Source of the DNA: Actinomycetes bacterium
GTDB taxonomy: Bacteria; Actinomycetota; Actinomycetes; Actinomycetales; Dermatophilaceae
Direction: 5' to 3'
NCBI GenBank assembly: GCA_029778715.1
Contig: JAKOPT010000049.1
Span: forward strand, 100,164-164,163
DNA: 64,000 nt
Positions 45,633 through 54,927 of the stretch are shown here, one piece after another (within the stretch, counting starts at the first letter, position 1; every line of letters starts with the position of its first letter). The position numbers and the translations under genes were made by a program. A model generated the notes under the pieces. That model had not been told where the DNA came from and made no database searches. It was given only the letters and a program-made list of their open reading frames with translations.

Positions 45633-46501
45633 GCAACTTCATCTCGCTAGTCGTCTATGGACTGGCCGACGGCGCCATCCTCGCGCTGTCCGCGCTGGGT
45701 TTCGTGCTCATCTACAAGTCGACGAGGGTGATCAACTTCGCCCAGGGCGAGTTCCTGCTCGTGGGCGCCTACATGTTCTACACGTCCTTCGTTCTGCTCC
45801 GGCTGCCGCTCATCCTGGCGACCGTTTTCGGGGTCCTCGTCGCCACGGCGCTCGGTCTCGTCGTCGAACGTTTCGTCCTACGCCCCCTCATCGGCGAGAG
45901 CGCCCTCAGCGTGATCATGGTGACGATCGGGCTCTCCTCGGTGCTCAAGGCGGTCATCCAGTTGTTCTTCGGCACCTCGGTGCGCGAGCAGCCGCCGATC
46001 CTGCCGACCTCCAGGGTCTCCGTTCTGGGCGCGACCGTGCCGCTCAACCGGCTGCTTGTCATCGTGATCGCGGCCGGCGTGCTCGCGGCCTTCACCCGCT
46101 TCTTCACCCGCTCCCGCCACGGGGTCGCCATGCGGGCCGTTGCCGATGACCAGCAGGCCGCGCTGACCATGGGCATCTCCGTTCCGCGCGTGTTCGCCAT
46201 GGCCTGGGCGCTGGCGGCGGTGAGTGCCCTCATCGCGGGCGTGCTGCTCGCCGATCTCTCCGCCGTCGAGCAGAACATCGCCAACTTCGGGCTGATCGTC
46301 TTCCCCGTCGTCATCCTCGGTGGCCTGGACTCCGTGCCCGGCACCATCGTCGGGGGCCTGACGATTGGTTTGCTCAAACAGTTCGTCTCCGGGTATGCCG
46401 ACCCCGGCCTTGCCGAGGTCGTCCCCTACCTCGTCCTCGTCGCCATTCTTCTCGTCCGCCCGTACGGCGTCTTCGGCGAGACCCGGATCGAGAGAGTCTG
46501 A
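45629..46501 (+). CDS. Branched-chain-type ABC permease (LivH)
   Basis: 290-residue permease with about eight membrane helices. Typical motifs: YGLADGAILALSALGFVLIY, the VINFAQGEFLLVGAY gate region, GVAMRAVADDQQAALTMGI and the VFPVVILGGLDSVPGTIVGG EAA-like loop. ATG 45629 overlaps the ligase stop (ATGA). Confidence 0.93.
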   Translation: MSNFISLVVYGLADGAILALSALGFVLIYKSTRVINFAQGEFLLVGAYMFYTSFVLLRLPLILATVFGVLVATALGLVVERFVLRPLIGESALSVIMVTIGLSSVLKAVIQLFFGTSVREQPPILPTSRVSVLGATVPLNRLLVIVIAAGVLAAFTRFFTRSRHGVAMRAVADDQQAALTMGISVPRVFAMAWALAAVSALIAGVLLADLSAVEQNIANFGLIVFPVVILGGLDSVPGTIVGGLTIGLLKQFVSGYADPGLAEVVPYLVLVAILLVRPYGVFGETRIERV

Positions 46502-46502
46502 C

Positions 46503-47561
46503 ATGGCTACGGCAACCGGCATCCACCACCGCAGCTACCGCGCCGAACTCCGGCTACGGCATACCCGGGCCGAGTATCTCCGACTGGCACTGATGGCTGC
46601 GCTGCTGCTGTCGCTGCCCTACAACCTCGGTGTCTACTGGCTGGGCATCGCGAACAGCATCCTCATCGCCGTCATCGGGGCGGTGGGCCTCAACATCCTC
46701 GTCGGCTACACGGGCCAGATCTCTCTGGGTCAGGGGGGCTTCCTGGCCGTCGGTGCCTACACGTCGGCGAACCTGTCCGAGCGCGGGGGGCTGCCGGTCC
46801 CCTTGAGCATCGCCATCGCCGTCCTGGTGACCGCGCTCATCGGGGCGCTGTTCGGGCTTCCCGCGCTCCGCCTCAAGGGCCTTTACCTCGCCATTGCCAC
46901 CCTCGCCTCGCAGGAGATCATCCTGTTCGTCGTCCGGCGCTGGTCCTGGCTCACGGAGGGCAAGGGCTTCGTCGAGGTCAGTCGCCTTGAGGTCTTCGGC
47001 TGGCAGGTGAGCCGGGAGATGTTCGAGGTTCAGTGGTACTGGGTTCTCCTCGCGATCACCACCCTCGTTGTGCTGGCCGCCCGCAACCTCATGCGAACCG
47101 CCCTCGGCCGGGCCTTCATGGCGGTCCGTGACCAGGACATCGCGGCGGCGGCCATCGGGGTCAACCTCACTCGGTCCAAGGTCACCGCCTTCGCCGTGTC
47201 GAGTGGGTTCGTGGGTCTCGCCGGCGCCCTGACCGCGCATTACACCGAGACGGTGACGTGGGAGCGGTTCACCCTCGATGTGTCCGTCCTCTACCTCGCC
47301 ATGATCATCGTCGGCGGCATCGGCAGCATCGCCGGCTCGGTCTACGGCGCTGTCTTCATCATGCTGATCCCCACCCTTCTCACCGAGATCGCCGAACGCC
47401 TCACTGCCGTCGCACCGGTCCTCACCGAACAGTTGCCTGCGATCAAGAACGCCGTGTTCGGCCTGGCGATCATCGTCTTCCTCCTCGTCGAACCCCGGGG
47501 GCTGGACCGCATCTGGACCCGAGTGAAGGACTACGTCCGGTACTGGCCCTTCCGCTACTGA
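46503..47561 (+). CDS. Branched-chain-type ABC permease (LivM)
   Basis: 352-residue permease. After a basic N-terminus, membrane helices include NILVGYTGQISLGQGGFLAV (LivM signature), LRLKGLYLAIATLASQEII and MIIVGGIGSIAGSVYGAVF. The ATG lies one base after the livH stop. It follows livH directly, as in standard HAAT operons. Confidence 0.93.
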   Translation: MATATGIHHRSYRAELRLRHTRAEYLRLALMAALLLSLPYNLGVYWLGIANSILIAVIGAVGLNILVGYTGQISLGQGGFLAVGAYTSANLSERGGLPVPLSIAIAVLVTALIGALFGLPALRLKGLYLAIATLASQEIILFVVRRWSWLTEGKGFVEVSRLEVFGWQVSREMFEVQWYWVLLAITTLVVLAARNLMRTALGRAFMAVRDQDIAAAAIGVNLTRSKVTAFAVSSGFVGLAGALTAHYTETVTWERFTLDVSVLYLAMIIVGGIGSIAGSVYGAVFIMLIPTLLTEIAERLTAVAPVLTEQLPAIKNAVFGLAIIVFLLVEPRGLDRIWTRVKDYVRYWPFRY

Positions 47562-47622
47562 GGAGCGGCCCCTGCGGCCCTTTCCTTCCGCCCATCCACC
47601 CACCCAATGATCGGAGACAGTC

Positions 47623-48834
47623 ATGAACCGCAAGACCCGCCGCGCTTTAGCGCTCACGTCGGCCTTGGCCGCCATCATTGCTCTTAGCGCATGCGGCGGT
47701 GGCGCCGCCTCGGGAGGTGGCGGGTCAACCGCCGACTCGGGCCCGATCAAGATCGGCATCATCGCCGACCTGACCGGCGCCACGGGCGACGTGGGCACCC
47801 CCTACAACGAGGGCATGATGGCGTACATCGACAGCATCAATGCCAAGGGTGGGATCAAGGGCCACAAGATCGAGGCCATGTCCAACGACTACGCCTACAA
47901 GGTCCCCACTGCGGAGGAGTTGTACAAGAAGTACGTCTCGCAGGGTGCGGTGGCCATCCAGGGCTGGGGAACGGGCGACTCCGAGGCGCTGCGCACCAAG
48001 GTCGCGAACGACAAGTTGCCGTTCATGTCGGCCTCGTATGCCGAGGTCCTCACCGACCCGGCGCAGTCGCCCTACAACTTCGTTGTCGCCCCCACTTACT
48101 CCGACCAGATGCGGGTCGCCCTCAACTGGATCGCCAAGGACGCCGGCGGCAAGGCGGAGGTTGCCGTCTTCCATCACGACAGCCCGTTCGGCACGGCGCC
48201 GGTCGCCGACGGTCAGAAGTGGGTGACCGAGAAGGGCCTGAACCTCGGCTTCAAGGCCTACCCGATGCCGAAGACGCCGAACCAGGTCGGCCTGCTCTCG
48301 CAGGCCAAGAGCCAGGGCGCGAAGTACATCATCATCCAGAACGTCTCCTCCCCCGCGGCGCAGGTTGCCAAGGACATCCTGGCCCAGAAGCTGGACATGA
48401 AGATCGTCTGCCTCAACTGGTGCTCCGATGAGTTGTTCATCAAGACGGCCGGCAACGAGGCGGCCGAGGGTCACATCCTCATCTCGCCGTTTGCGCCGGC
48501 CAGCGCGAACAAGGACGGCAACAAGGCAGTCGACGACTACCTCAAGAGCAAGGGCAGTTCGCTCGCGAACAAGGGCCTGCACTTCGCACAGGGCTGGCAC
48601 ACGATGGACGTCATGGCCAAGGGCATCGAGAAGGCCCTCGGTGATGGTGGCACCCTCACCGGTCAGTCCATCAAGGCCGCGCTCGAGTCGATGCCGGCGG
48701 TCGACACCGGCGGCGTCGTTGGGACGGGCAAGATCAAGTTCGGGACCGACTCCCACCGCGGCTCCACGGGCACGGGCATCTACCAGGTCAAGGCTGGCAT
48801 CATGACCGAGATCCAGGCGGGCGCGACGCCGTGA
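47623..48834 (+). CDS. Branched-chain-type ABC substrate-binding lipoprotein (LivK)
   Basis: 403-residue type I periplasmic-binding fold. Signal peptide with lipobox LSAC (Cys 23) and a Gly/Ser linker, then IKIGIIADLTGATGDVG, where the substrate carboxylate usually binds. The VAVFHHDSPFGTAPVADGQ hinge follows. Substrate preference cannot be read, but ligases in the operon favour a carboxylic acid over an amino acid. Confidence 0.92.
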   Translation: MNRKTRRALALTSALAAIIALSACGGGAASGGGGSTADSGPIKIGIIADLTGATGDVGTPYNEGMMAYIDSINAKGGIKGHKIEAMSNDYAYKVPTAEELYKKYVSQGAVAIQGWGTGDSEALRTKVANDKLPFMSASYAEVLTDPAQSPYNFVVAPTYSDQMRVALNWIAKDAGGKAEVAVFHHDSPFGTAPVADGQKWVTEKGLNLGFKAYPMPKTPNQVGLLSQAKSQGAKYIIIQNVSSPAAQVAKDILAQKLDMKIVCLNWCSDELFIKTAGNEAAEGHILISPFAPASANKDGNKAVDDYLKSKGSSLANKGLHFAQGWHTMDVMAKGIEKALGDGGTLTGQSIKAALESMPAVDTGGVVGTGKIKFGTDSHRGSTGTGIYQVKAGIMTEIQAGATP

Positions 48835-49676
48835 CCGGTCCGGCAGTTGCACCGGTGGTGGCCGGTTCCACTACGGCCACCACCGACCTGCTCACGATCA
48901 ACAACCTCGAGGTCATCTACGACGATGTCATCCTCGTGCTCCGAGGGCTGTCGCTGGCGGTTCCAGCCGGGCAGATCGTGGCCCTGCTCGGCTCGAACGG
49001 CGCAGGGAAGTCGACCACGCTCAAGGCAGTGTCGGGCCTGCTCCCCACTGAGCACGGTGAGGTGACCGACGGCTCCATCATCTTCGATGGAGAGGACGTG
49101 ACGCGCCTTGACGCGGCATCCCGCGTCAAGCGCGGGCTGAGCCTGTGCATGGAGGGCAGGCACGTCTTCGAGCACCTCACGATCTACGAGAACCTCGTCG
49201 CGGGGGCCTACTTCCGGGGGCGCGCCGATACCGCCGCAGACCTGGACATGGTTTTCGACCTGCTCCCCAAGTTGGCCGACATGCGGGCCCGGATCGCGGG
49301 CTACCTCTCCGGCGGCGAGCAGCAGATGCTCGCCATCGGGCGAGCGCTGATGGCCCGCCCGAAGTTGCTCATGCTCGATGAACCCTCCCTGGGGCTGGCC
49401 CCGCTCCTCGTCCAGGACATCTTCGCCTTCATCAAGCGGATCAACGCACAGATGGGGCTCACCGTCTTGGTCATCGAGCAGAACGCCCGACGCGCCCTGG
49501 AGATTGCCGACCGCGGCTACATCATGGAGCAGGGGCGCGTCGTGCTCGAGGGCGTGGCTGACGAGCTGCGCGACAACCCGGACGTCAAGGAGTTCTACCT
49601 CGGCCTCGGGGAGTCCGGTGGCCGAAAGAGCTTCCGAGAGGTCAAACACTACAAGCGCCGCAAGCGCTGGCTGTGA
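48831..49676 (+). CDS. Branched-chain-type ABC transporter ATP-binding protein (LivF)
   Basis: ATPase 2 of the importer, 281 residues. Walker A LLGSNGAGKSTTLKA, signature YLSGGEQQMLAIGRAL, Walker B LLMLDEPSLGLAP, switch His replaced by Gln in LVIEQNARR, which is normal for LivF. GTG 48831 overlaps the binding-protein stop (GTGA). A short basic C-terminal tail (KHYKRRKRWL) extends past the usual end. Confidence 0.93.
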   Translation: MTGPAVAPVVAGSTTATTDLLTINNLEVIYDDVILVLRGLSLAVPAGQIVALLGSNGAGKSTTLKAVSGLLPTEHGEVTDGSIIFDGEDVTRLDAASRVKRGLSLCMEGRHVFEHLTIYENLVAGAYFRGRADTAADLDMVFDLLPKLADMRARIAGYLSGGEQQMLAIGRALMARPKLLMLDEPSLGLAPLLVQDIFAFIKRINAQMGLTVLVIEQNARRALEIADRGYIMEQGRVVLEGVADELRDNPDVKEFYLGLGESGGRKSFREVKHYKRRKRWL

Positions 49677-49683
49677 GGGCGAC

Positions 49684-50895
49684 ATGACTGCAGACCTCGA
49701 CCGGGCCCACGAGGAGTACCACCGGGCCACCTTCCCGGCCGTCGCCGGCGCCGCAGCCTCGGCGGCGCATGAGGCACCGGTGCTGCGCGAGCGGCTGTCC
49801 TCAGCGGGCCTTCGTGCCGAGGACCTGGCCGAGCGCTGGCCGGAGTTCCCGGTCATGTCCAAGGACGACTTGGTGGCGATCCAGCGGTCGGCCCCGCACC
49901 TGGGGGGCCTGCTCTTGACGACGGCTCCGGTCGCCAAGGTCTTCCAGTCCCCCGGCCCGCTGTACGAGCCGCAGCTGGAGGGCCCCGACCCGTGGCGCTG
50001 GAGCGCTGCCTTGCGGGCTGTCGGCATAGGTGATGACGACCTTGTCCTCAACTGCTTCGGCTACCACCTCTCCCCGGCGGGAGCGATGTTCGAGGAGGGC
50101 GCGAGGGCCGTGGGCGCACGGGTCATCCCGGCGGGGATCGGGAACCAGGACCTCCAGGTGCAGGCCATGGCCGACCTCGGCGTCACCGCCTATATCGGCC
50201 TGCCGAGCTACCTCAACACCCTGTTCGACCGCTACGACCAACTCGGTCTGGACCCGGACCGCTGGCGGCTGAGCTCGGCGCTCGTCACCGCCGAGCCGCT
50301 GCCAGACACGCTGCGCGCCCGCCTCACCGAGCGGGTGCCCCGGGTCCTCATGGCCTACGGCACGGCTGAAGCGGGCAATCTCGCCTTCGAGGACGAACCC
50401 GGAGGCGGCCTGCTGCCGGCGCCGGGGTGCTATCTCGAGGTGTGCGACCCCGACGGCATACCGGTGCCGATCGGGGACGTCGGCGAGGTCGTCGTCTCGC
50501 TCGCCCGAACCCACTATCCCCTCGTGCGCTTCGGCACCGGCGACTTGTCCCGGTGGCGCCTCGGGCGGGCCGGCTCGCTGCGTCTCGCCGGTGTGCTCGG
50601 CAGGGTCGGCAGCGCGGTCAAGGTGCGCGGGATGTTCCTGCACCCACAGCAAGCCGCGGCCCTGCTCGACGCGGTCGATGGGGTCGAGCGTTGGCAGTTC
50701 CGGATCGAGCGCGTCGAGCATCGTGACGATCTCACCTGCGCCGTCGTGGTCGAGCCCGGCGCCGACGTCGATGTCGTGCGCGCCGACGTGGCAGCGCGCA
50801 TCCGCTCCGGTCTGCGGTTCACCTGCGCCGTCGAGGTGGTCGCCGGACTGCCCCCGGACGCCCCAGGGATCGTGGACAACCGCACCTGGGAGTGA
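49684..50895 (+). CDS. Phenylacetate-CoA-ligase-like (PaaK family) protein
   Basis: 403-residue adenylate-forming protein of the PaaK branch. PVMSKDDLVAIQRSAP and GYHLSPAGAMFEEGARAVGA match the family, as do AYGTAEAGN and RFGTGDLSRW. The usual SSGTTGxP loop is replaced by AKVFQSPGPLYEP, a variant seen in PaaK-like proteins of transport operons. Last gene of the operon. A role in activating an aromatic acid is inferred from family and context. Confidence 0.8.
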   Translation: MTADLDRAHEEYHRATFPAVAGAAASAAHEAPVLRERLSSAGLRAEDLAERWPEFPVMSKDDLVAIQRSAPHLGGLLLTTAPVAKVFQSPGPLYEPQLEGPDPWRWSAALRAVGIGDDDLVLNCFGYHLSPAGAMFEEGARAVGARVIPAGIGNQDLQVQAMADLGVTAYIGLPSYLNTLFDRYDQLGLDPDRWRLSSALVTAEPLPDTLRARLTERVPRVLMAYGTAEAGNLAFEDEPGGGLLPAPGCYLEVCDPDGIPVPIGDVGEVVVSLARTHYPLVRFGTGDLSRWRLGRAGSLRLAGVLGRVGSAVKVRGMFLHPQQAAALLDAVDGVERWQFRIERVEHRDDLTCAVVVEPGADVDVVRADVAARIRSGLRFTCAVEVVAGLPPDAPGIVDNRTWE

Positions 50896-50911
50896 CCCCC
50901 CTGTGAGACGC

Positions 50912-50946
50912 GTATGCCGCCCGCTCACGGTGAGCGGGCGGCATAC
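50912..50946. terminator. Perfect 16-bp hairpin between convergent operon end and tsf
   Basis: GTATGCCGCCCGCTCA (50912-50927) and its exact complement (50931-50946) around a 3-nt CGG loop. It sits 17 nt after the PaaK-like stop and 22 nt before the tsf stop, so it can terminate both directions. Both arm ends are the octamer GTATGCCG/CGGCATAC. No T-run. Confidence 0.8.
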
Positions 50947-50968
50947 GGCTATCGGGACGGGGTGCGGA

Positions 50969-51799
50969 TCAGGCCCCGACGCGGAACCGGGCGAAGGCGG
51001 TGACGTCGGCACCGGCCTCCTTGAGGATCACCGCAACGGTCTTCTTCATTTCCTTGGCGAACGCCTGCTCCAGCAGCACGGTCTCCTTGAAGAAGCCGTT
51101 GACGCGGCCCTCGATGATGCGCGGCAGGGCGGCCTCGGGCTTGCCCTCTTCCTTGGCGGTGTCCTCGGCGACCTTGCGCTCGTGCTCGACCACGGCCGGG
51201 TCGATCTCGTCGCGGGTGAGGACGCTCGGCGCGAACGCCGCGATGTGCATGGCGATGTCGCGGGCGATCTCGCGGCCCTCGCCGGTCGTGGCGAGCAGCA
51301 CGCCGATCTGCGCGGGAAGGTCGGGGCTGGTCTTGTGCAGGTAGGAGGCCACGTGGTCGCCCTCGAGGTGGGCCACCCGCTTGACCTCGATCTTTTCGCC
51401 GATGGTGGCGTTGGCCTCGTCGACGAGGGCCTGGACGGTGCGCCCGTCGGGCAGCGTCGAGGCGAGCAGGGTCGCGGCGTCGGTGGACTTGGTGGCCACG
51501 GCCTGGTCGAGGATCTGCTGGGCCAGAGCCCCGAACCGGTCGCCCTTGGCGACGAAGTCGGTCTCGCAGAGGACCTCGACGAGGGTGCCCTCGCCGCCCT
51601 CGGCGACGGCGGTGACCAGGCCGTTGGAGGCCGTGCGGCCCTCACGCTTGGTCACGCCCTTGAGGCCCTTGACGCGCAGGATGTCCTCGGCCTTGGCCAT
51701 GTCGCCGTCGGCCTCGTCGAGGGCCTTCTTGACGTCCATCATGCCGGCCGCGGTCTTCTCGCGCAGGGCCTTGATGTCGGCGGTGGTGTAGTTCGCCAT
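50969..51799 (-). CDS. tsf: Elongation factor Ts
   Basis: Nucleotide-exchange factor for EF-Tu. N-terminal UBA-like MANYTTADIKALREKTAAGMMDVKKAL, the EF-Tu contact LCETDFVAKGDRF, and the helical dimer region ending AFARFRVGA. 276 residues. It follows rpsB by 57 nt, as expected for an rpsB-tsf operon. Confidence 0.97.
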   Translation of the reverse strand: MANYTTADIKALREKTAAGMMDVKKALDEADGDMAKAEDILRVKGLKGVTKREGRTASNGLVTAVAEGGEGTLVEVLCETDFVAKGDRFGALAQQILDQAVATKSTDAATLLASTLPDGRTVQALVDEANATIGEKIEVKRVAHLEGDHVASYLHKTSPDLPAQIGVLLATTGEGREIARDIAMHIAAFAPSVLTRDEIDPAVVEHERKVAEDTAKEEGKPEAALPRIIEGRVNGFFKETVLLEQAFAKEMKKTVAVILKEAGADVTAFARFRVGA

Positions 51800-51856
51800 G
51801 GTGTCGTTTTCGCTCTTTCGGTGGGTGGTGAAAGTGGGCGTGGGGGTCGGGCGGGC

Positions 51857-52750
51857 TCAGCCCTGCGCCGGCGCCTCGTCGGTGTCGGCAGCGGGCGCTT
51901 CGCTCGCCTCGGGCGCGGCCTCGACGGCCTCGGCGACCGGGGCGGCCTCGACCGCCGCGACCGGCTCGGCGGCCGTCGCGTCGGCGCCGAGGAGCTCGCG
52001 CTCCCACTCGGCCAGCGGCTCTTCCTCGACGACACCCTCGGTGCCGGCAGCGCTCGCGCCGGAGCGGGCGACCAGGCCCTCGGCGACGGCGTCGGCGATG
52101 ACCCGGGTGAGCAGGGTGACCGAACGGATCGCGTCGTCGTTGCCCGGGATCTTGTAGTCGACCTCGTCGGGGTCGCAGTTGGTGTCGAGGATGGCGATGA
52201 CCGGCAGACCGAGCTTGCGGGCCTCGTCGACGGCGAGGTGTTCCTTCTTGGTGTCGACGATCCACACGGCCGAGGGCACGCGGCTCATCGAGCGGATGCC
52301 GCCGAGGGTCTTCTCGAGCTTGTCCTTCTCGCGCTGGAGGATGAGGAGTTCCTTCTTGGTGTGCCCGGAACCGGCCACGTCGTCGAAGTTGATCTCCTCG
52401 AGCTCCTTGAGGCGGGTGAGGCGCTTGGAGATCGTCTGGAAGTTGGTGAGCATCCCACCGAGCCAGCGGTGGTTGACGTAGGGCATCCCCACCCGGGTCG
52501 CCTGCTCGGCGACCGGCTCCTGGGCCTGCTTCTTGGTGCCGACGAACAGGATGGTGCCGCCGTGGGCGACGGTCTGCTTGACGAACTCGTAGGCGTTGTT
52601 GATGTAGGTCACCGACTGCTGCAGGTCGATGATGTAGATGCCGTTGCGCTCGGTCATGATGAAGCGCTTCATCTTGGGGTTCCAGCGTCGGGTCTGGTGC
52701 CCGAAGTGGACGCCGCTCTCGAGGAGCTGGCGCATGGTGACGACGGCCAT
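51857..52750 (-). CDS. rpsB: 30S ribosomal protein S2
   Basis: 297 residues from ATG 52750 ([20 protein letters not shown]). S2 signatures: [38 protein letters not shown] and [20 protein letters not shown]. An Ala/Glu-rich C-terminal tail of about 70 residues extends beyond the conserved core, as common in actinobacteria. Confidence 0.97.
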   Translation of the reverse strand: MAVVTMRQLLESGVHFGHQTRRWNPKMKRFIMTERNGIYIIDLQQSVTYINNAYEFVKQTVAHGGTILFVGTKKQAQEPVAEQATRVGMPYVNHRWLGGMLTNFQTISKRLTRLKELEEINFDDVAGSGHTKKELLILQREKDKLEKTLGGIRSMSRVPSAVWIVDTKKEHLAVDEARKLGLPVIAILDTNCDPDEVDYKIPGNDDAIRSVTLLTRVIADAVAEGLVARSGASAAGTEGVVEEEPLAEWERELLGADATAAEPVAAVEAAPVAEAVEAAPEASEAPAADTDEAPAQG

Positions 52751-53078
52751 GAGGGCGTCTCCTTGTGCGTTGTTCAGTTCCGTCGGTGGCGCACGGGAGT
52801 GTGCCCACCTGCCTGGCGCCCGAACGACCCTGGACAACGTATGCCGGGTGCTCGCCTCCTCGCGGAAGCGGGCGGCATACGCCACTGACCAAGGCGCGCC
52901 CCGGTGTGGTGACCGGCAACGGACGCGCGAATTCGACCGGCACGAAACCGGTCGTGTGCTCAGTCTACCCGCCGCCACCGGCTGCCCGCGCCGACACCAG
53001 CGCCAGGCGCCCCTTGAGACGAGAACTCAGTCGACCAACCTAGTTGACCAGATAGGCGTCGAGCGCGAGGATCGGAGC
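52751..53078. other. Intergenic region between rpsB and the toxin-antitoxin pair
   Basis: 328 nt shared by two divergent promoters. It holds an inverted octamer pair (GTATGCCG at 52840, CGGCATAC at 52874) that could fold in the rpsB leader; an ACCGG-CACGAAA-CCGGT hairpin near 52948; and CAAC-CTA-GTTG (53036-53046), a small palindrome 32 nt before the antitoxin start that may be its operator. No gene or tRNA was recognised. Confidence 0.5.
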
Positions 53079-53309
53079 ATGGAAGTGACCGTCCAGGAGG
53101 CCAAGACCCACCTCTCCCGGCTGTTGCGCCGGGTCGAAGCCGGCGAGTCGGTGACCATCCGGCGCGGACCGCACCGGGTGGCACTGCTCGTGCCCGCTCC
53201 GGAGACCCGGCCGCGGTCGATCTGGGGGGATGTGAAGGGCCACCTCGGCGCCGATTTCGACGAGACACCCGCAGATTTCGCCGAGTACCTGCCACCGGGG
53301 TCGGCGTGA
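53079..53309 (+). CDS. Phd/YefM-type antitoxin
   Basis: 76-residue antitoxin. The N-terminal DNA-binding core reads EVTVQEAKTHLSRLLRRVEAG, then ESVTIRRGPHRVALLVP. The C-terminal tail, which would wrap the toxin, contains DFAEYLPPG. ATG 53079 is the first Met and opens the Phd fold. It overlaps the PIN toxin by 4 nt and probably represses its own promoter. Confidence 0.88.
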   Translation: MEVTVQEAKTHLSRLLRRVEAGESVTIRRGPHRVALLVPAPETRPRSIWGDVKGHLGADFDETPADFAEYLPPGSA

Positions 53310-53689
53310 CGCACCGACTCCTCCTCGACACTCACGTCGTCCTGTGGCTCCTCCTCGGAGACCGCAGCGCCATCCCCGAGCCGGTGGTCGACCACCTCAC
53401 CCAACCGGCCAACACCGTGCTCGTCAGTGCCGTGAGCGTGTGGGAGATTGCCCTCAAGCGCTCCCTGGGCAAACTCACGATCGAAGACCGCTGGTCACAC
53501 GCGTTGGACCGGCTTCCCTTCGCGCCCCTGCCGATCACCGCCGCCCATGCCGCAGCCGTGGAGAAGTTGCCCTGGCATCACCGCGACCCCTTCGACCGCC
53601 TCCTGGTCGCCCAGGCGCTGGTCGAGGAGGCCACGCTCGTCACCGCCGATCGCACGCTTGAGGCGTATGCCGTGCCCACCCTGTGGTAG
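53306..53689 (+). CDS. PIN-domain toxin (VapC-like ribonuclease)
   Basis: 127-residue PIN nuclease. Acidic metal-binding residues: Asp8 in LLLDTHVVLWLL, Glu in SVWEIALKR, Asp in HHRDPFDRLLVAQAL and Asp in LVTADRTLEAY. Predicted to cleave RNA and slow growth when freed from its partner. GTG 53306 overlaps the antitoxin stop (GTGA). Confidence 0.9.
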   Translation: MTHRLLLDTHVVLWLLLGDRSAIPEPVVDHLTQPANTVLVSAVSVWEIALKRSLGKLTIEDRWSHALDRLPFAPLPITAAHAAAVEKLPWHHRDPFDRLLVAQALVEEATLVTADRTLEAYAVPTLW

Positions 53690-53947
53690 CCCGGCCCGCC
53701 TACCACCGGTCGGAGCCGGGCGGGGGCTCGGGCGACCGGGCAGCCTCATGCGGAGCGCAAAGCCACGAAGACGATGAGAGCGCCATGGGACTCCCCACGC
53801 GCTGAGCCAGCCCAAAGTGCTACTTCGGCTCCGTGGGGTCTTCGGTGTCGCTCATGGACCGACCGTGTCCCGTGGCAGGCAATTCCCCCCAGGATCCCCG
53901 GGCGTCTCCCGTCCACGCTGGCCCCCGCTTGGCCTGTCCTGACTCCA

Positions 53948-54922
53948 CTACGGGCTGAGCAATCGACTCACGAGGCGGTGAAGCAGGGTCTCACGGGCAG
54001 CCAGCCACGACGGCGAGCGGCGCTGCATGCTGCCGGCGAAATCGGACAGTTCTCGCGCAGGCACGTCAGGCCCCCGGCCGGTGGTGGAGTCATCCGGGAC
54101 TCTGCGACGAGCGAGCACCCTCACCACGGCCTTCCCGCGGGTGCGGATGACCGCCCCGGGCGCCACCAGGTCCCGTTCGCTCCCCGACGCCGCGGACACG
54201 ACCGTGACATCCCAGGAGGTGCCGTCGGAATCCACAATGGAATACGTCAACCTCCCCGAGTGCGGCGCCACGAACCACCGATAGCCGAACGAGTCCGGAG
54301 GCGCCCACACCTCCACCCCGGCGTCCGCGATCTGCCGTTCGCTCCCCGCCATCGACTGACCCTCCGCCGCGAAGGTCAGGACGAGGATCACCACCAGCAG
54401 TGCAACCAGGCCCGCAGCCATGCTGATGAGCAGTTCTCGTGGCGACAATTGACGCCCGCGCGGGGCAGAGCGTGTGCGCGCGTCCGCTCCCGTGTGCCCC
54501 GTGCTCGATCTCCACCGGTCGATCCACCCGGAGGGCCACGTTGCTCCCGGCAGCAGCGCCACCAGCGGCCACGCCGGGGCGAACACGACCCAGGCACCCC
54601 CAAGGCCGAGCGCGGACAAGACAAACCACCCCATCACCCACCCGCCCACGCTCAGGAGCAGATGCCCCCAGCCAAGGCCGAGGAGTCGGATCCCCACGGC
54701 ATACAAGGCAAGCCCCACGGCCACCCCGGCGAACATTCCATAGGCCAGCCAGTTCAGGCAGTCGAACCCCTGACCGCTCCCCTGGGCGAAGCACCGCTGG
54801 CCGCCGGCCTGCATCACGACCGTGGTTACCCAGAAGGTCACGGGGACGGCGACGACCAGGACCAGGTAGCCCCGCGCCCACTGGGAGAACACGCCATGGG
54901 GCCTGCCCCACCAGCGGTTCAT
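53948..54922 (-). CDS. Uncharacterised membrane protein
   Basis: 324 residues, family not recognised. Three membrane helices in the first half (YLVLVVAVPVTFWVTTVVM; WLAYGMFAGVAVGLALYAVG; LLLSVGGWVMGWFVLSALGL) plus WVVFAPAWPLVALLP, then a polar loop, another helix at about 175-195 (AAGLVALLVVILVLTFA) and a C-terminal beta-rich domain (WAPPDSFGYRWFVAPHSGRL onward) likely outside the cell. ATG 54922 lies just before the amidase stop at 54928, so the two may share a transcript. Function unknown. Confidence 0.7.
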   Translation of the reverse strand: MNRWWGRPHGVFSQWARGYLVLVVAVPVTFWVTTVVMQAGGQRCFAQGSGQGFDCLNWLAYGMFAGVAVGLALYAVGIRLLGLGWGHLLLSVGGWVMGWFVLSALGLGGAWVVFAPAWPLVALLPGATWPSGWIDRWRSSTGHTGADARTRSAPRGRQLSPRELLISMAAGLVALLVVILVLTFAAEGQSMAGSERQIADAGVEVWAPPDSFGYRWFVAPHSGRLTYSIVDSDGTSWDVTVVSAASGSERDLVAPGAVIRTRGKAVVRVLARRRVPDDSTTGRGPDVPARELSDFAGSMQRRSPSWLAARETLLHRLVSRLLSP

Positions 54923-54927
54923 GCCGA

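Noticed and set aside
52751..53078. tRNA or small RNA gene before rpsB
   Set aside because: Hairpins are present but no cloverleaf, T-loop or other RNA family pattern was seen.
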